In this document: positions 1 through 16,463 of the stretch, in pieces
How the letters are laid out: each line of letters opens with the position of its first letter
How positions within the stretch are numbered: position 1 is the stretch's first letter
Source: Eutreptiella sp. 'Long Island Sound 2002'
Lineage: Eukaryota > Euglenozoa > Euglenophyceae > Eutreptiales > Eutreptiaceae
DNA: 64,000 nucleotides
Assembly (NCBI GenBank): GCA_964036045.1
Contig: OZ038379.1
Location: 119,041,206-119,105,205, forward strand
Reading direction: 5' to 3'
Made by a program: the position numbers and the translations under genes
Notes under the pieces: model-generated
Seen by the model: the letters and a program-made list of their open reading frames with translations, nothing else
Database searches by the model: none
Told to the model about the DNA's origin: nothing

Positions 1-284
1 GTCTCGTCCCAGTCATCCATGGTCTGAGAGACAAGCATGAGACGGTGGAATGGCATGTAACCCCACTTGTCGCCGCAAACAGGTTGGCGCCACCGCGGAT
101 GCAGTCTATCGTGTCCTTGACCGTAGCCGCAGACAGGTTGATGCAACCTTGGAGCAACCCTATCGTATCCCCTGCCGTAGCCGCAGACAACTATCCGTAG
201 CTCCGACAACTCGAAGCGTAACCTCACCCGTAGCCGCAGACAGAATGTGCGTAGACCGAGTCTCACGGGGTAGTAACACGAGCA
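1..284. repeat. CTGCGGCTACGG-motif array
   Basis: No gene is supported here. The motif CCGTAGCCGCAGACA recurs three times (about 123, 174 and 228), with degenerate versions between. The same motif, in the complementary orientation, recurs at 49.6-49.99 kb, so it is a dispersed family. It ends at the TGTACCC terminus of the neighbouring element. Confidence 0.6.
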
Positions 285-625
285 TGTACCCTTCGTGAAC
301 GGGGGATAAGTGGCCGTTTGAATGGGGTGTGAATATTCGCGTAAATTTACCCAATTTCGAGGTTTTTTGAGGAAAACGCCATATTTTTGGTTGCTTCTGA
401 GGGATTTGAGGGGGTAAAATTCTTGCCCTAGCTTCATTACGCATCATCCAGTGAAAGTCCCGCCCCAAAAGCATCCTCCATGCCCAAACGGCGCCCAAAA
501 CGAAAAGTGCCAAACCCGGCAAGCCTGTAGCCGATTCATAGGCGTGAATTCTTGTGAATTCGTATGAAATTCGAAAGAATTTCGTACCAATTCACGTGAA
601 TTCATACAAATTTCACCCTTGTGCA
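285..625 (+). repeat. Type-A terminal module
   Basis: About 340 bp that recurs at 12,001-12,300, at 54,980-55,440, and reverse-complemented at 61,210-61,640. It starts at TGTACCC and includes the shared stretches AAGTGGCCGTTTGAAT and ACGCATCATCCA, then GAATTCGTACGAAATTC palindromes. It marks one end of this transposon family. Confidence 0.7.
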
Positions 626-699
626 CCCCTCATTTGTCCTAACACCCGGGGTACCCCCCCCCCCCCCCAATCCACCCCTGCAGGCACCTTGGCTACAGG

Positions 700-1406
700 C
701 AACATGTGCACGTGTGTGTGGGTGTGGCTTTGTGTGGGGTGTGTCGGTTTGTGTGGGTTTGTGTATGGGTGTATGGTTGTGTTTGCATGTGCGTGGATGT
801 ATGACTTCCTGTTTGTTTCTACGTACGGGCGTGTGTTTGTCTGTTGGTGTGTGTGAGGATGTGGGGGGCACCCAACCACATACGCACACAAACCTGTCCC
901 AAACCTCACACCAACACCAACACACACCCACACACAACCACGGACCCATGGGTACACACCCACACACAAACACACACCCACGCGCACAAACCAATCCACA
1001 CACCCACCCACCCACCCACCCACACACACACACACACACACAATGATCCCGCCCCACATACCCAACCACAACACATCCACTATGCAGGTGTGTGTGCGTA
1101 TGTGTGGCTGGGCGGTGTGTGGGCGTGGGTGGGGCTTGTGGGTTTGTGTGGGTTTGTGTATGGGTGTATGGTTGTGTTTGCATGTGCGTGGATGTATGAC
1201 TTCCTGTTTGTTTCTGTGTGCGGGCGTGCATCTGTGTGTTCGTGTGTGTGTGGATGTGGGGCCCACCCGACCACATACGCACACAAACCCGTCCCAAACC
1301 TCACACCAACACCCACCCACCCACACACACACAACCACGGACCCATGGATACACACCCACACACAAACACACATCCACACGCACAAACCAATCCACACAC
1401 ACCCAC

Positions 1407-1453
<47 letters not shown>

Positions 1454-1540
1454 GATCCCGCCCCACATACCTAACCACGACACATCCACTATGCAGGTGT
1501 GTGTGCGTATGTGTGGCTGGGCGATGTGTAGGTGTGGGTG
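700..1540. repeat. ~410-bp GT-arm/CA-arm tandem units
   Basis: Two tandem units are anchored by AATGATCCCGCCCCACATAC at 1,042 and 1,452. Each has a GT-rich half followed by a CA-rich half that is partly complementary, so single strands could fold into long hairpins. One unit is present at the equivalent place in copy 2 (about 12.4-12.8 kb). No coding content is credible. Confidence 0.6.
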
Positions 1541-1714
1541 GGGTGGCAGGGCGGTTTGATTTCATTGATGGTATGTGGGTGGTTGGGGGGGTGTATGACT
1601 GTCTTTTTGGTTCTGGGTGTGGGCGTGCGCCTGTGTGTGTGGGGGGGGGGGGGTGAGGATGTGTGTGTGTGTGTGTGTGTGTGTGTGTCTATGTGTTTGT
1701 GTGTGTGTGTGCTG

Positions 1715-2570
1715 GGGGGGCAGGTATAGGGAAATGTGTGTGGGTGTGGGGACTTCGTTGCATGCATAGGTGGTGTTGGTGTGGCTTTTCTGCCAGTGTC
1801 CTGCAAAAAATGGTACGAGATTCGTACGAAGTTCGCACGAATTTCGTACGAGATTCGTGCGAATTTCGTACGAATTTCGTCCCCAAAGCGCCTCAATATA
1901 CGTACCGTGAATGTGGTTGTTACGAAATTCGTGCGAAATTCGTTCGAACTTCGTACGAATTTCTTACGAAGTTCGAACAATTTGCATGAATTTGTATCAT
2001 TTTGGTGCAGAACAAACACACTCAGCCCATAGCACACAGCACAGCAACACGACAACAACACAGAAGAACAACACAGTCAGGTCATCAGCAACAGTCACCA
2101 ATGAGGAGCAGCAGACAGAACAAGCACAACAAGCAGTAAGCAAAACAACGATACCAACACAGCCGAAAAGCAGGCATTAGACACACATCAATCAGCAGCA
2201 ACAAACACAGACGACAGACAGTCACGCACCCAGGCACGCACACACCATGCACCCACCCCCACAGAAACAACAACCCCTCCGACCAGGCACACCCACACAC
2301 ACACAAAAATGATACAAATTCATGCAAATTGTTGGAACTTCGTACGAAATTCGTACCAAATTCGTAACAACCACATTCACAGTACCTATCTTTGAGGCAC
2401 TTTGGGGACGAATTTCGTACGAAATTCGCATGAATTTCGTACGAACTTCGTACGAATTTTGTATCACTTTTGCAGGACACTGGCAGAAAAGCCACCAACA
2501 ACACCACCTATGCATGCAACAAAGTCCCCACACCCACACACATTTCCCTATACCTGCCCCCCCCGGCACA
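1715..2570. repeat. Internal inverted repeat with TTCGTACGAA palindromes
   Basis: Arms at about 1,715-1,990 and 2,320-2,570 are reverse complements. Both carry CTTTTCTGCCAGTGTCCTGC (or its complement) beside iterated TTCGTACGAA palindromes, around a roughly 330-bp AC-rich spacer. A matching structure lies at 13,250-14,440 with a longer spacer. It looks like a foldback core nested in the larger element. Confidence 0.65.
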
Positions 2571-2576
2571 CACACA

Positions 2577-2632
<56 letters not shown>

Positions 2633-3079
2633 AAAGTGGTAACCATATCTGGTATAAACATCTGCTGCCCATCTTCAGAAACCGAAGCATTGTATGCGGA
2701 CACCAGCAGTGAGGGGACAGCAAGATCTGCGCAGTCGCTGTTGCATCTTCCCTGACAAGCTCCTCACAATGCACACAAAGCATCAGATCCTGCATTGAAC
2801 ACTGTCGCTAATACAATCACTCCTCTCCAAGAAGCGAGCGAAAACGAAAATGGTCCAGCCTTCCATGCTAATGGGTGTGGACAGTTGGAAGGCACCCAGG
2901 CACGTGTCTCAGCTCATAGTACGGAATCACAAATGGTCATAGAAAGAAGACCCATGAGTTAGCATCCTTGACATCAGGACTGCCTGGATGGTCTGAAGCC
3001 ATACCATCAACATCTTCATGCAACTTCAGCATACCTCAAGCACTAATGATGCACCAAAAAGAGCACCTCACCTCAAACA

Positions 3080-3121
<42 letters not shown>

Positions 3122-3411
3122 ATACACACACACACCCATATACAAACACACACACCCATACACAAACACACACATGCCTGTTTGCTTTCATATCAGCACA
3201 GATCTTGTGAAAAGTTGAGGCACACCCATGCCAACGCGCAGACGAACTCAGACCAACCGCCAAGGAAGAAATTATCATGTCTGTCGTCAGCCACCTAGAA
3301 ATGCTGCATCATGGTCTGCAACACAACCCCAGATCCTCAGTGCAAACATCACTGAGGATCTTCAAATGTCCTATCATATCGGCACACATCTTGTCGAAGG
3401 ATGAGGATGAG
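2571..3411. repeat. (CA)n tracts and unique spacer
   Basis: A pure (CA)n run lies at about 2,580-2,628 and another at about 3,084-3,175, separated by unique sequence in which I see no supported gene. The stretch ending near 3,220 matches 15,275-15,320 in copy 2. Confidence 0.6.
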
Positions 3412-4301
3412 AAACCTGTGAAGAGAAAAAGGATACCCTCCCTAACCTTAACCGCATTGCAACAAGCAAGACACCCTCATAACCCCACACCCAGACACTC
3501 AGGGGTGTAAGTGGGGGTCTCCTTCCCCCCCCCCCCCCAACCATAAACGTGGTTGATTACGCTCCTATGGTTTGACCCAATGGACCCCCCCACCCCACCC
3601 TCATGCATCTACTAGCACCTATAACCTTTGCCCTTCCCAACAACTGTGGGAGCAATGCAACAATGGTTTGACCCCAATGGACCCCCCCACCACTGCATCC
3701 ACTATCACCTATAACCTATGCCCTTCCCAACAAATTTGTGAGCAATGCAACAAAGATTGAGAAATGTAATGTGTAATGTTTTGATTTGTTATTTGTGTTC
3801 TAGTGTAGAACAAATCAAGGCTAGAATGATTCCTGTTCTAGTCTACGTTCTAGCTAGATGTTGTAGGCTAGAATGCCCTCGCATTGTCGTTCTAGGCTAG
3901 AACGAAATTGTGCGTGCTAGCGTGTGTATCTAGGGATCTACAAAACAAATTGTTCAATATCCAATGTGTGCAACAAATAGCAGTGGCAAGACAAAATGGG
4001 GGCCAATTCGTACGAAGTTCGTACAAATTGCACAGTCTCGTGAATCTGTGAATCTAGCGTGAATTTAGGTGTGAATTTCGGTGCGTGAATTTCAGATTCA
4101 ACCAAACACCACCGAATATGTTGAACCACGTGGCTAGTTAAAACCTCTAATTTGCACACATTTATTGTACCACGCTTTTGGCGAAGATAGCACGAGAAAC
4201 GCACACGATGGCACCAAGTTACGCGCAAAACACAGCAAAAAGTTGTCAAATTTACGCTACCGCGAATCTCCCATTCAAACGGCCGGTTCACGCAGGGTAC
4301 A
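3412..4301 (-). repeat. Type-B (right) terminal module with CTAGAA array
   Basis: This is about 890 bp, duplicated at 15,508-16,463. It contains an array of GTTCTAG/CTAGAAC half-sites (3,797-3,912), then TTCGTACGAA palindromes, and ends at the inverted TGTACCC terminus. A variant in the opposite orientation begins at 61,989. No reading frame is credible. Confidence 0.65.
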
Positions 4302-5237
4302 CAAGCACTCTCACAAAGAACGCGTCATCAGTGGATCATGAAACAGAAGGCTGAAGGTATACAGTAGCAGTGTGCCGCGCACTGGAGAGGTGCATATGAA
4401 ATTGTGCCTGGAAACTTTTCCCTCTCCTTGCTATGTCGCCCTTAGCCCCTTGCCCTTTCTGACATTCTTTGCCTGGGCATCCATGTGCCACAGGTTCCTA
4501 CATCCTCATACTCGGATGTCTCATGCACGACATCCCTACCCGACTTCGTGCGCCGCTTGTTGTGGCTGTGGGTCTTGCCTCTCTCATCACAGTATCGTAC
4601 ATCACCACACAGCACGTGCTCTGCCTGCCTACACATGTGTATTGGGGACACCCGGGCCCTGGCTTCAGACTTGGCCACACCCTCCCACTCCTGGCACCCT
4701 CTTTGTCTCTCCCCTATTCCGCACTGCCTGTACGTGGTCGCTGTGGCCATTTTGTCTGCATGCCTCAGCCCCCCCCCCCCCCCCCGCGCATGTTTCAGCA
4801 GTCTGCGTGGCGCTCCTCGTTGTCTGCCCTGCCACAACTTGCACGCCATTGTTGGGTGCCGGCTTCTTGACCGCATTACACACAGATCCTGTCACGCTGC
4901 TCCACTATCGGCCTCCCCACCCTCTCATGCTATCCCTCTCAGCGCGCTCTCTCTCTTTCGGCATGTGCTCTCTGCGGTCGTAGTGCCCATCAGAATCAAT
5001 ATGTCTCAATCTGCACTCGACCACAGCCACAGCCCTGCCCAGATACGGTCCAGTGTATATATATACTGATGGCCCTGCACGCACGTGTCCTAGGCATTCG
5101 CCCTTGCTCTGTCAGTGTACTCTCTCCGTGGTCGCTGTGTCGCCCTGCATGCTCAGCTCCGGCCGCCACCACCCTGTACTCTGATCTGGACGTTGCCCTC
5201 TCACATATCCTGCCTGTGGTGCGCACACGTGTCCTGC
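4302..5237. other. No supported gene
   Basis: This is C/T-rich unique sequence. Open frames on both strands overlap heavily and show no recognisable domain, splice logic or repeat. It probably includes the 3' flank of the reverse-transcriptase-like gene that ends at 5,238. Confidence 0.5.
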
Positions 5238-7575
5238 TCAGCCTGTCTGCTCTGTCCCTCGGCTCTGCCTTCCTAGCTTGTACCAGCGCTCGGTTCCCGC
5301 CTCTAGGAACCTGGCACGGAGGGCATGCTGGGTTAGGAACCTGTCTGTCTGAGGACGCCACGCCCCATGCCGATAGTGCAGTATCCCGAGGCCCCAGATA
5401 AGCAACTGAATATTCGCATACACATCCCTCCAGTACAAGGCCATCCAGAGGGATTTCTGGAGCAGTACAAGGATCTGCGCACTCATGACCTTGGTCGCGT
5501 TTGGCGCGATGGCAGGTAGCCAGCGGGCCCACTCGGCCTGGTCATAGATGTAGTCATCGAGGTTCAGGACTACTCCCTTCCGTAACAACCGCAGTTGTGT
5601 GGTGTCCGGGATGCAGGCCTCACACCATAGAATCTTCTTCCCGTGTTCCTCCCATTTCTAACCCTAACCCTCCCATTTCAATGGCACTCCCTACATCGCT
5701 TTGAGAAGTTGCATGACAATTGACTACATGACCCTGGCCATGTGGGCCACCATATTCACCAATATTATATAGATATTGTCACGGAACCTGGCCAACATGA
5801 CACATGGGCCCTGAATCTGTGAGGGTGTCGGCGTCCCTCCCAACTCACCAATGAAAAATTCTGTCGGGTGGAACTTGGATAAAAAGGTTCGCACCCTCTC
5901 AGTATCTCTCCGTGGTGTGCACTGCACGATGAGGTTAGTCCGTCCCCCTGGTGCTGAGTCCCACGGTACAACACCTAGGATCGGCATATCTACCCCATCC
6001 ACTGTGGCTCATGCCAATAGCCTGTCAGCTGGCGTCCACCAGCCCTGCAGGCCGTGTCGCTGTACATCTTCCTCCCTTACCTTGTGTTTGTTTGTTACCG
6101 CCCACACATCTCCCAGTAATTGACATGACGCATATGCATGCAGACAAAAGAAGGGCTCAGCTCCTGGTAGAACCACAGTGATTTTGTGCTGGAGGCTCAG
6201 AGCATTCACCTGCTGCTGCCATGCCCGCTGTGTGTCCTGTCTGACTGTGGATGTGGGGGAGATTCAGAAGGTCAGATCCTCCTCGAACATGGCCCACAAC
6301 TCCGCCGTGTGGCCCGCGAGGTGGCCCCCAATGGGGACACCCCGTTTGCCCTGCACCAGTACAACCACGCCTAAAACGACCATGGTATTCTCCAACATGT
6401 CCCACCGCACAAACCTCAGTACCTCGTCCTCACTTAGGATCCTAAACTCCTCTGATGTATATAGACCCCCCAAATCTGTCCAGGTTTTTATCTCCACCTT
6501 TATGCAGTGCAAAGTGCAATACCTTGTCTCTCCGTTTTTTCTTGGTTTTGCCGATGGCATGCTTGATTGCTCTTAGGCACTCGTCCTTATCTAGCTCCCA
6601 CACGTAGGCAGTACATGTCGTTGACATCCGCTTCGCACGGCTCGACGGTGTAGGTTCCGCACTGCGTTTACCAGATTGCGCACCCCCACCATAACCGGGA
6701 GGGCCAGGGATGTGAGGGTCATGTACATTTCGTTAAGGAGAAGGCGCAGGGTGCGTCCTACCAATTTGGCCAGACTCTGCACCACTACATTGGTAAACGT
6801 GAAGACATCCCTCCACTTGATGAGCGGAGGGGTCTTATGTTCCTGTGTCCTCCACTTCATCAGCGAGAATGCAGATGGGGGTTGTACCTGTCGTCTCTTC
6901 TTTCCCTCACTTGGCCCCTGATCTGCCTCGTCCTGTCCCCGCTCTCCCTCGCTCTTTCGCTCACGCTTCTCCCTTTGGTGCATTACCCTTTGCCACAACG
7001 CTCTCCCGCTCTCTGCCTGTGTCTTGTGCTGTGTCATACCCAGCTTGTGATCCATGGCCATATCAAGGATGCCTGCTGTCCGCGCCCTTTCAATCATAAC
7101 GTCGAGCGCAAGAATCCTCGACTGGTCCTCAATCTCTCCCCAAGCCCAGATGGAGAACCGCCCCCCCAACAGCAGCCCCTACAGAGCGTTCTCCTCCTCA
7201 AGTATGTGACATATTCCATACATATTGTACAAGCGTTTGTCCCAGCAGCCCTCCCTCATATCCATATTGTGGAAGGCTGCTACCTGTTGTTGTATTGATT
7301 GGCTCACAAGCTCTGGGCTCTTTTCTCTGAGCTGGTTCAGATGCATGTCGCATGCCGTGGTGAATCTCTGTTTGAATGCCTATAACTCCTCCTCCTGTAT
7401 GACCCCTCTCGTGGACAGCAACTCCCCCGTCGCATATGTACAGACTGTGAGGTTCTGTAGCGCCTGTGTGGTCTGACTGACACACTCACACAACTCATCA
7501 GCACTAGGGATAATCGCTTGGTGAGAATGCTGCTCAAACGGTACACGCCTGTCTGTCTGCATCACAGCTTGCCAC
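5238..7575 (-). pseudogene. Reverse-transcriptase-like retroelement ORF
   Basis: One frame runs from about 7,575 (after a CAG acceptor) to a TGA at 5,238, roughly 775 codons. It contains seven UAG (7,380, 7,179, 6,591, 5,724, 5,691, 5,664, 5,658), one UAA (6,573) and two UGA (6,264, 6,009). A charged N-terminal third (QREKRERKSEGERGQDEAD-like) is followed by RT-like blocks: GKRGVPIGGHLAGH near 6,330 resembles fingers/palm motif B, and MLARFRDNIYIILVN near 5,760 resembles the motif C region, with RDN in place of the usual (Y/F)xDD. The C-terminal part is hydrophobic and Trp-rich. If UAR is Gln, only the two UGA codons break it. I infer a decayed non-LTR-type element; the altered catalytic motif makes the family uncertain. 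Confidence 0.45.
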
Positions 7576-7838
7576 TGAGCTGGGCCTCTGCATATTCCAT
7601 TGTCTACAGAGGGGACGTTTCTGTCCGGAAGCGGTCTGCGCGGCATAATACGTGCTGTGTGTGTTGCTTCATTACACCCAGCACGCGCAGCACGTGGACA
7701 ACGCAAACGACACACGCATAACGCGCAGAACGGGGTTCCAGAGGCAGACTTAGAAGCAGACTTCCGGCACGCGCAAAACGCGTAGCACGCGGAGCACGTC
7801 GCTATTGCACACCTGCGCACTTTTGGGTGGCTGTGTCC
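7576..7838. other. CGCG-motif intron/spacer
   Basis: On the minus strand this is dense in CGCGTT, ACGCGT and GTGTTGCG words and includes GTAGACAATGGAATAT near 7,600. It lies between the last PB-1 exon and the next exon and resembles the introns inside the piggyBac copies. No gene is supported. Confidence 0.45.
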
Positions 7839-8430
7839 TCACAGGTTGGGTATCCAGCCTACGCGGTTGTCCCCCAGGGTTCGCACTGGTCCCATGGGTA
7901 GGGATGGCACAGGCTTGGAAGCCATGAAGTCCACGATTCCACCACGTCCGCCCTCCACCACCTTATCCTTCCTAAGCTTCGTCCTCCTGCATGTCCTCGT
8001 CTTCTTCCCCGTCACTCTCCTCCTCCTCCTCCTCACTCTCTTCCTCCTCATCCTCCTCCCCCTCCTCCTCACTCTCCTCCTCCGTGTCCTACTCACTCTC
8101 CTCCCTCTCGCTTCCATCCTCCTCGACCTCCTCACTCTCCTCCTCCACATCCGCCTCTACCACCCCGGTCACCCCATGCGCCACGGCAAAGCACCCCACA
8201 TGGTACCACTTGCCTCACCCACAACCAACGTAGTGGGTCTTGCCCCGGTTGCAATGGTTGCACACCCGGCGGCCCGGCATCCGCACCGGCACGTGGATGG
8301 GCTTGGCCACTACCACTTTACAAAAGCGGCGCCTGATAAGGTCCCAATGCCAGTCAAACATAGTACCCTACCGGAGGACAAACGCACGCACCGCATGCGA
8401 CCAGGTCATCTGACGTCCCATCTGGCGCAT

Positions 8431-9332
8431 CTAGAGGGCCATCTGGTTGACGCCATCCACCCCACGCGATAAGTGGCGGTAGCTGGCGACCACCGGGTTC
8501 ACCTCATTCCCGTTGCGGCGATGCACGGGTCCGGCGTGTGGGAAGTGGACGTTCGTGAGGATTGGCACTAGATGGGGCGGCTTGTGTCCCACCTTTGGGT
8601 TCTTGAAGAACACCATGGCGTACCTTGCGTTGTCCACAGTGCACGTGGCGGTTTGCCCCTCTGCTAGCAGTTCTCCTGCTAGGAGTTCTCCTGCTCTCTC
8701 CACCCCGTACGTGGAGCGCTTCGTCATCATCAAGAAGGCGTCCCTATCTACATCAAGGTCACGCGCTATGTCTGCAGTCCAAAAAAGGAATCCGCACAGA
8801 GGATGGTACCGGAAGGGAGGAGACCTGCCGGCATGGTCATGATATGCTGGGCATTGAAGTTGCGTACAGTGTTGCCAAACCGCCGCAGGTGCCCGCGTCT
8901 ACCCGTGTACAGGTACATGTCCACCACGTACCCACTAGTGGCATCGGCAAGGCAATGGAGCTTCATGCCGGTTGAGTGGGGCTTGCAGGCGATGAACATC
9001 CGTAGTGGGCCGGCACGTATGCCTTTGTGCGGCACCACGGACTCATCCCCACAAGCCGCGCCACCCAACCGCCAGGCACCAGCCCACTGCCCGTTACACT
9101 CCTCCAGTAGCTCAACAACGTCGGGCCGGATGTTACGGCGCAAGACGCAGTACTCCTTGCGGCTTGGCAATCGTGCCATGAAGGGGTTGTATAGCAACCC
9201 GTCCCGTTCCCAGATGCCATCTACTTGCATGGGTCGTACCATGCCTTGTAGGAGGATGAAGGCGTTGGACCTACGGAAATGCGAGCCGCGGCTAGAATCG
9301 ATTGGGCCGACCGCTAGAATCAAGTGGGACAC
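8431..9332 (-). CDS. piggyBac catalytic core of PB-1
   Basis: This carries three piggyBac signature blocks in order. DESVVPHKG with KPHSTGMKLHCLADATSGY holds the first catalytic Asp and the tGYvldf-type strand. CADSFF corresponds to the aDNfFts block with the second Asp. NPVVASYRHLSRGVDGVNQ corresponds to the MgGVD block with the third. KNPKVGHKPPHLVP is the wkDkk/lST-like segment between. A one-step frame change lies directly after CADSFF, and PB-2 shares it at the same codon. This is DDE_Tnp_1_7-type architecture. Confidence 0.8.
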
Positions 9333-9701
9333 ACCTTGGTACTAGGGGGATCAAGTGGAAGAGGTTCGCCTTTCGGAGGGATGCCCGCTATAATTCTTGG
9401 ATTGGAGCCAACTTGTGGTCCCAAACCTCATCCTCGGTGTACCCGACTAGTTCAGTTTGGCCTGGCCGGACCGCATGCATGATATTTGCTGCACAATCCT
9501 CTAGGGAGAGTGCACCCGCATAAAGATTCGTGGGAAATGGCATTTTCGAAAAGCGGTGTGTCTGCACAACACGGAACACGTACGTTCACACTTCAGAGGC
9601 AGCACTGGAGGCAACGCCGAGAACGCACAACACGCGTAGAACGCGCCACACGCACTCCAGAAGCACAGTCAGAGGCAACGCGCAGGACACGTAGCACACG
9701 G

Positions 9702-9738
<37 letters not shown>

Positions 9739-12000
9739 GGGGGGTCTGAGCCTCAGTTCACCTACCACACAGCAATCTACGGCAGAGCGGGGTGGTTTCA
9801 ACCTCCATTCCCCGACCAGAGAGCAATTGGCAACACGTGTGGTATCTTTTTTTGCGGGACACCACCAGTTCGCTTGTGCTGGGCGCAGACCGGGCACTAC
9901 ATGTCCCATCGCCATAAAACTCCATTATTGTACAGCCAAGAAACCGGTAACTTTACCACGTATTGCGACGCCATCCATCCGGCGCCTGCTGTGAAAAAGA
10001 GCATGTTTGCGATGAAACTTCCCAAGGGGGAACCCGCAAAGCGGGCTGCGAACTCTGCCGCCCCCCGGATTCGTCGGGGTCCGGCCATTGGCTCGCCGGA
10101 CTCGGTTCCCCGAGCGGGGAGAAATAACAATCTGACCCCTCACCCTCCCAACCCTCTTCGCCGTTTGGCGTAAAAATTTCCACAATGTCGCCAGCGATCA
10201 TATTGCCCTCGGGTGCCGTCTCCGTATCTGGACCCCCCTTCCAGATCGGCATGGCGTTCTGGGGAGTCGGGGGGTTCTTCCTTGACTCGCACGGGCGTAT
10301 GCAGAACACGTAAAGCGGGGTGCTGTCCTCTACAAGAGGGCCATACTCAAGACGAATATAACGCGTAACACACACAAAACGCGTAAAACAGGCCGAGGCA
10401 GATTCCAGAGGCGCAACATAACCATACGGGCATGACGGGCAAACGGCAGTGACACCACAACACGCACCTGCTCACCTGCCGGACCACCATCGCCACCCGC
10501 CGAGACCTCCGCACCCGCTGCAGCGCCATCTGCGGCCTCCTTGGGCCCTTGTTCGGCCTCTCCACCTTTGGTTTCTGGGGGCAGCTTCTGCAGAACGCGA
10601 AAAACGTCACGTCTCTACTCCAAAGAGAATGTGGAGGCACAACACGTAGGACGCGCAAGACGCGTAAAACGCGCAAGACGGAGCAGGTTGGCCTCTAGAG
10701 GTGAAGAACAAGCACACGTGGAGAACACCCAGCACAATAACCTCCGGCTCCTCCATGGCACCGTTGCCCGTTCCTGCCATTCCGCGAGGGGGCTGATCAT
10801 CCCGCGCCGCGTCGGTCTCTTGTGGAATCTGTGCAAACGCAACGGGGGCCACCGAAGTACAAAACATTTGGCACACAAGACCGGGCGTGCACATATATAT
10901 GACTCACACCTCTGTACAAACCACGCATTGAAAGCCGCAACGGAGGACGTACGATCGGGTTGGTTCCGGAGCTGCCCACACACCTTCTTGATCTATGCCA
11001 CATCGGTGAACGGGCCGATCACCGCCTTCGGTTGAATCTCCAGCGGCTCGGACGTTGCGAAGGGGGGCGCGCCATGGGGTGGAGGAGGGGGGGGAGGGGG
11101 GGGCAACGGCGGATAGGCGTGCCACTGCGGGTCTTGCTGGTGCGGCTGCTGGGGTGGGCGGTGGGCATGAGGGGGCGGGTATTGTGGCGGCGGGGGGGGG
11201 GAAGGTGCGGGTAGTGGTACCCGCTCATGTGAGGGGGCTCCCAATCCCAAGCGGCAGTCTGCACAACAGGTAGCACGGCAGACCACCTCCAGAAGCGTAT
11301 GTGGAATCATACATGCAAGACGCGTACAACGCGCTTCACGCGACAACTGACCTCAAGAGGCGGAGCGGAGGCAACGTCACACACACCACCGAGACCACGA
11401 AGCACGCAAATACCAGCAGTTTCTTCGCCGCCAGCTCTCGGGTGCCCACCAAGGACCATGCTCCGGACGCCGGGAGTTCCAGGTTCCATTCTTCTTCCAA
11501 CTCGTACGCCATCACACCGGCCATCCGAACGTAGCGGATGAACTTGTCATGCAGAACGCGGAATACGTGAATGCTCCTCCAGAGGTAGGCTAGAAGCGCA
11601 CGCGTAGAACGCGCAGAACGCGCATGACGCGCGGCAAGAAGTTACAGAAGCACAACAGAGGCCGTTCGCAACACGTGCAAAACATCCGTTTCCATGTCAA
11701 CAATGTCTTCGATGCCCATTGCGCTAACCCGGTCGGCCCCGCCACCGCCACGACCACTTCGCAGGCCGTCCAGCTTCAGCTTGGCCAGACCGGTACCCTC
11801 CGATGGCGGGCAGAGGTCCAACGGCCATTGCGGTGCGGCGGCGCAACCCGTACAAACTGAAAGCCCCTTCAAAATCCCCTCTGCAACTTGCCGCGGGCTA
11901 CTCGAGGGATACCGCTCTTCAAAATACTCACGGGCTGCTGCAGCCAGCTGGGAATTCTTGGTTCCGCATGTCAGCACGCTTTGCACGCTCAGGGCCCGGA

Positions 12001-16463
<4,463 letters not shown>

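Larger units (their letters stand above)
285..4301. mobile_element. TGTACCC foldback-like element, copy 1
   Basis: Non-coding element bounded by TGTACCCTTCGTGAAC on the left and its near-complement (GTTCACGCAGGGTACA) on the right. The interior is colinear with 12,001-16,463: a left terminal module, GT/CA-rich repeats, a large internal inverted repeat with TTCGTACGAA palindromes, (CA)n blocks, and a right module with CTAGAA motifs. Flanks read ...GCA and CA..., compatible with a 2-bp target duplication. No transposase reading frame is visible; the long open frames here are CA/GT-repeat artefacts. It is probably non-autonomous, mobilised by the element whose ends lie at 54,980 and 61,640. Confidence 0.65.

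Noticed and set aside
602-1565. Long His/Thr- or Val/Cys-rich open frames
   Set aside because: They are translations of (CA)n/(GT)n repeats, overlap in all frames, and recur in the second non-coding element copy.
4372-5069. Cys/Pro/Ser-rich plus-strand frames of up to 203 codons
   Set aside because: Three overlapping frames are open in C/T-rich DNA with no domain, homologous copy or splice logic.
5651-5666. Interstitial telomere-like TAACCCTAACCC flanked by TCCCATTTC repeats
   Set aside because: On the minus strand it falls in frame as the codons for Gly-stop-Gly-stop (GGT TAG GGT TAG) in an otherwise open frame, so coding (Gln-Gly-Gln if UAG is sense) explains it better than a telomere insertion.
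11055-11273. Gly-rich plus-strand frame
   Set aside because: It is a shadow of the Pro-rich minus-strand exon that is conserved between PB-1 and PB-3.
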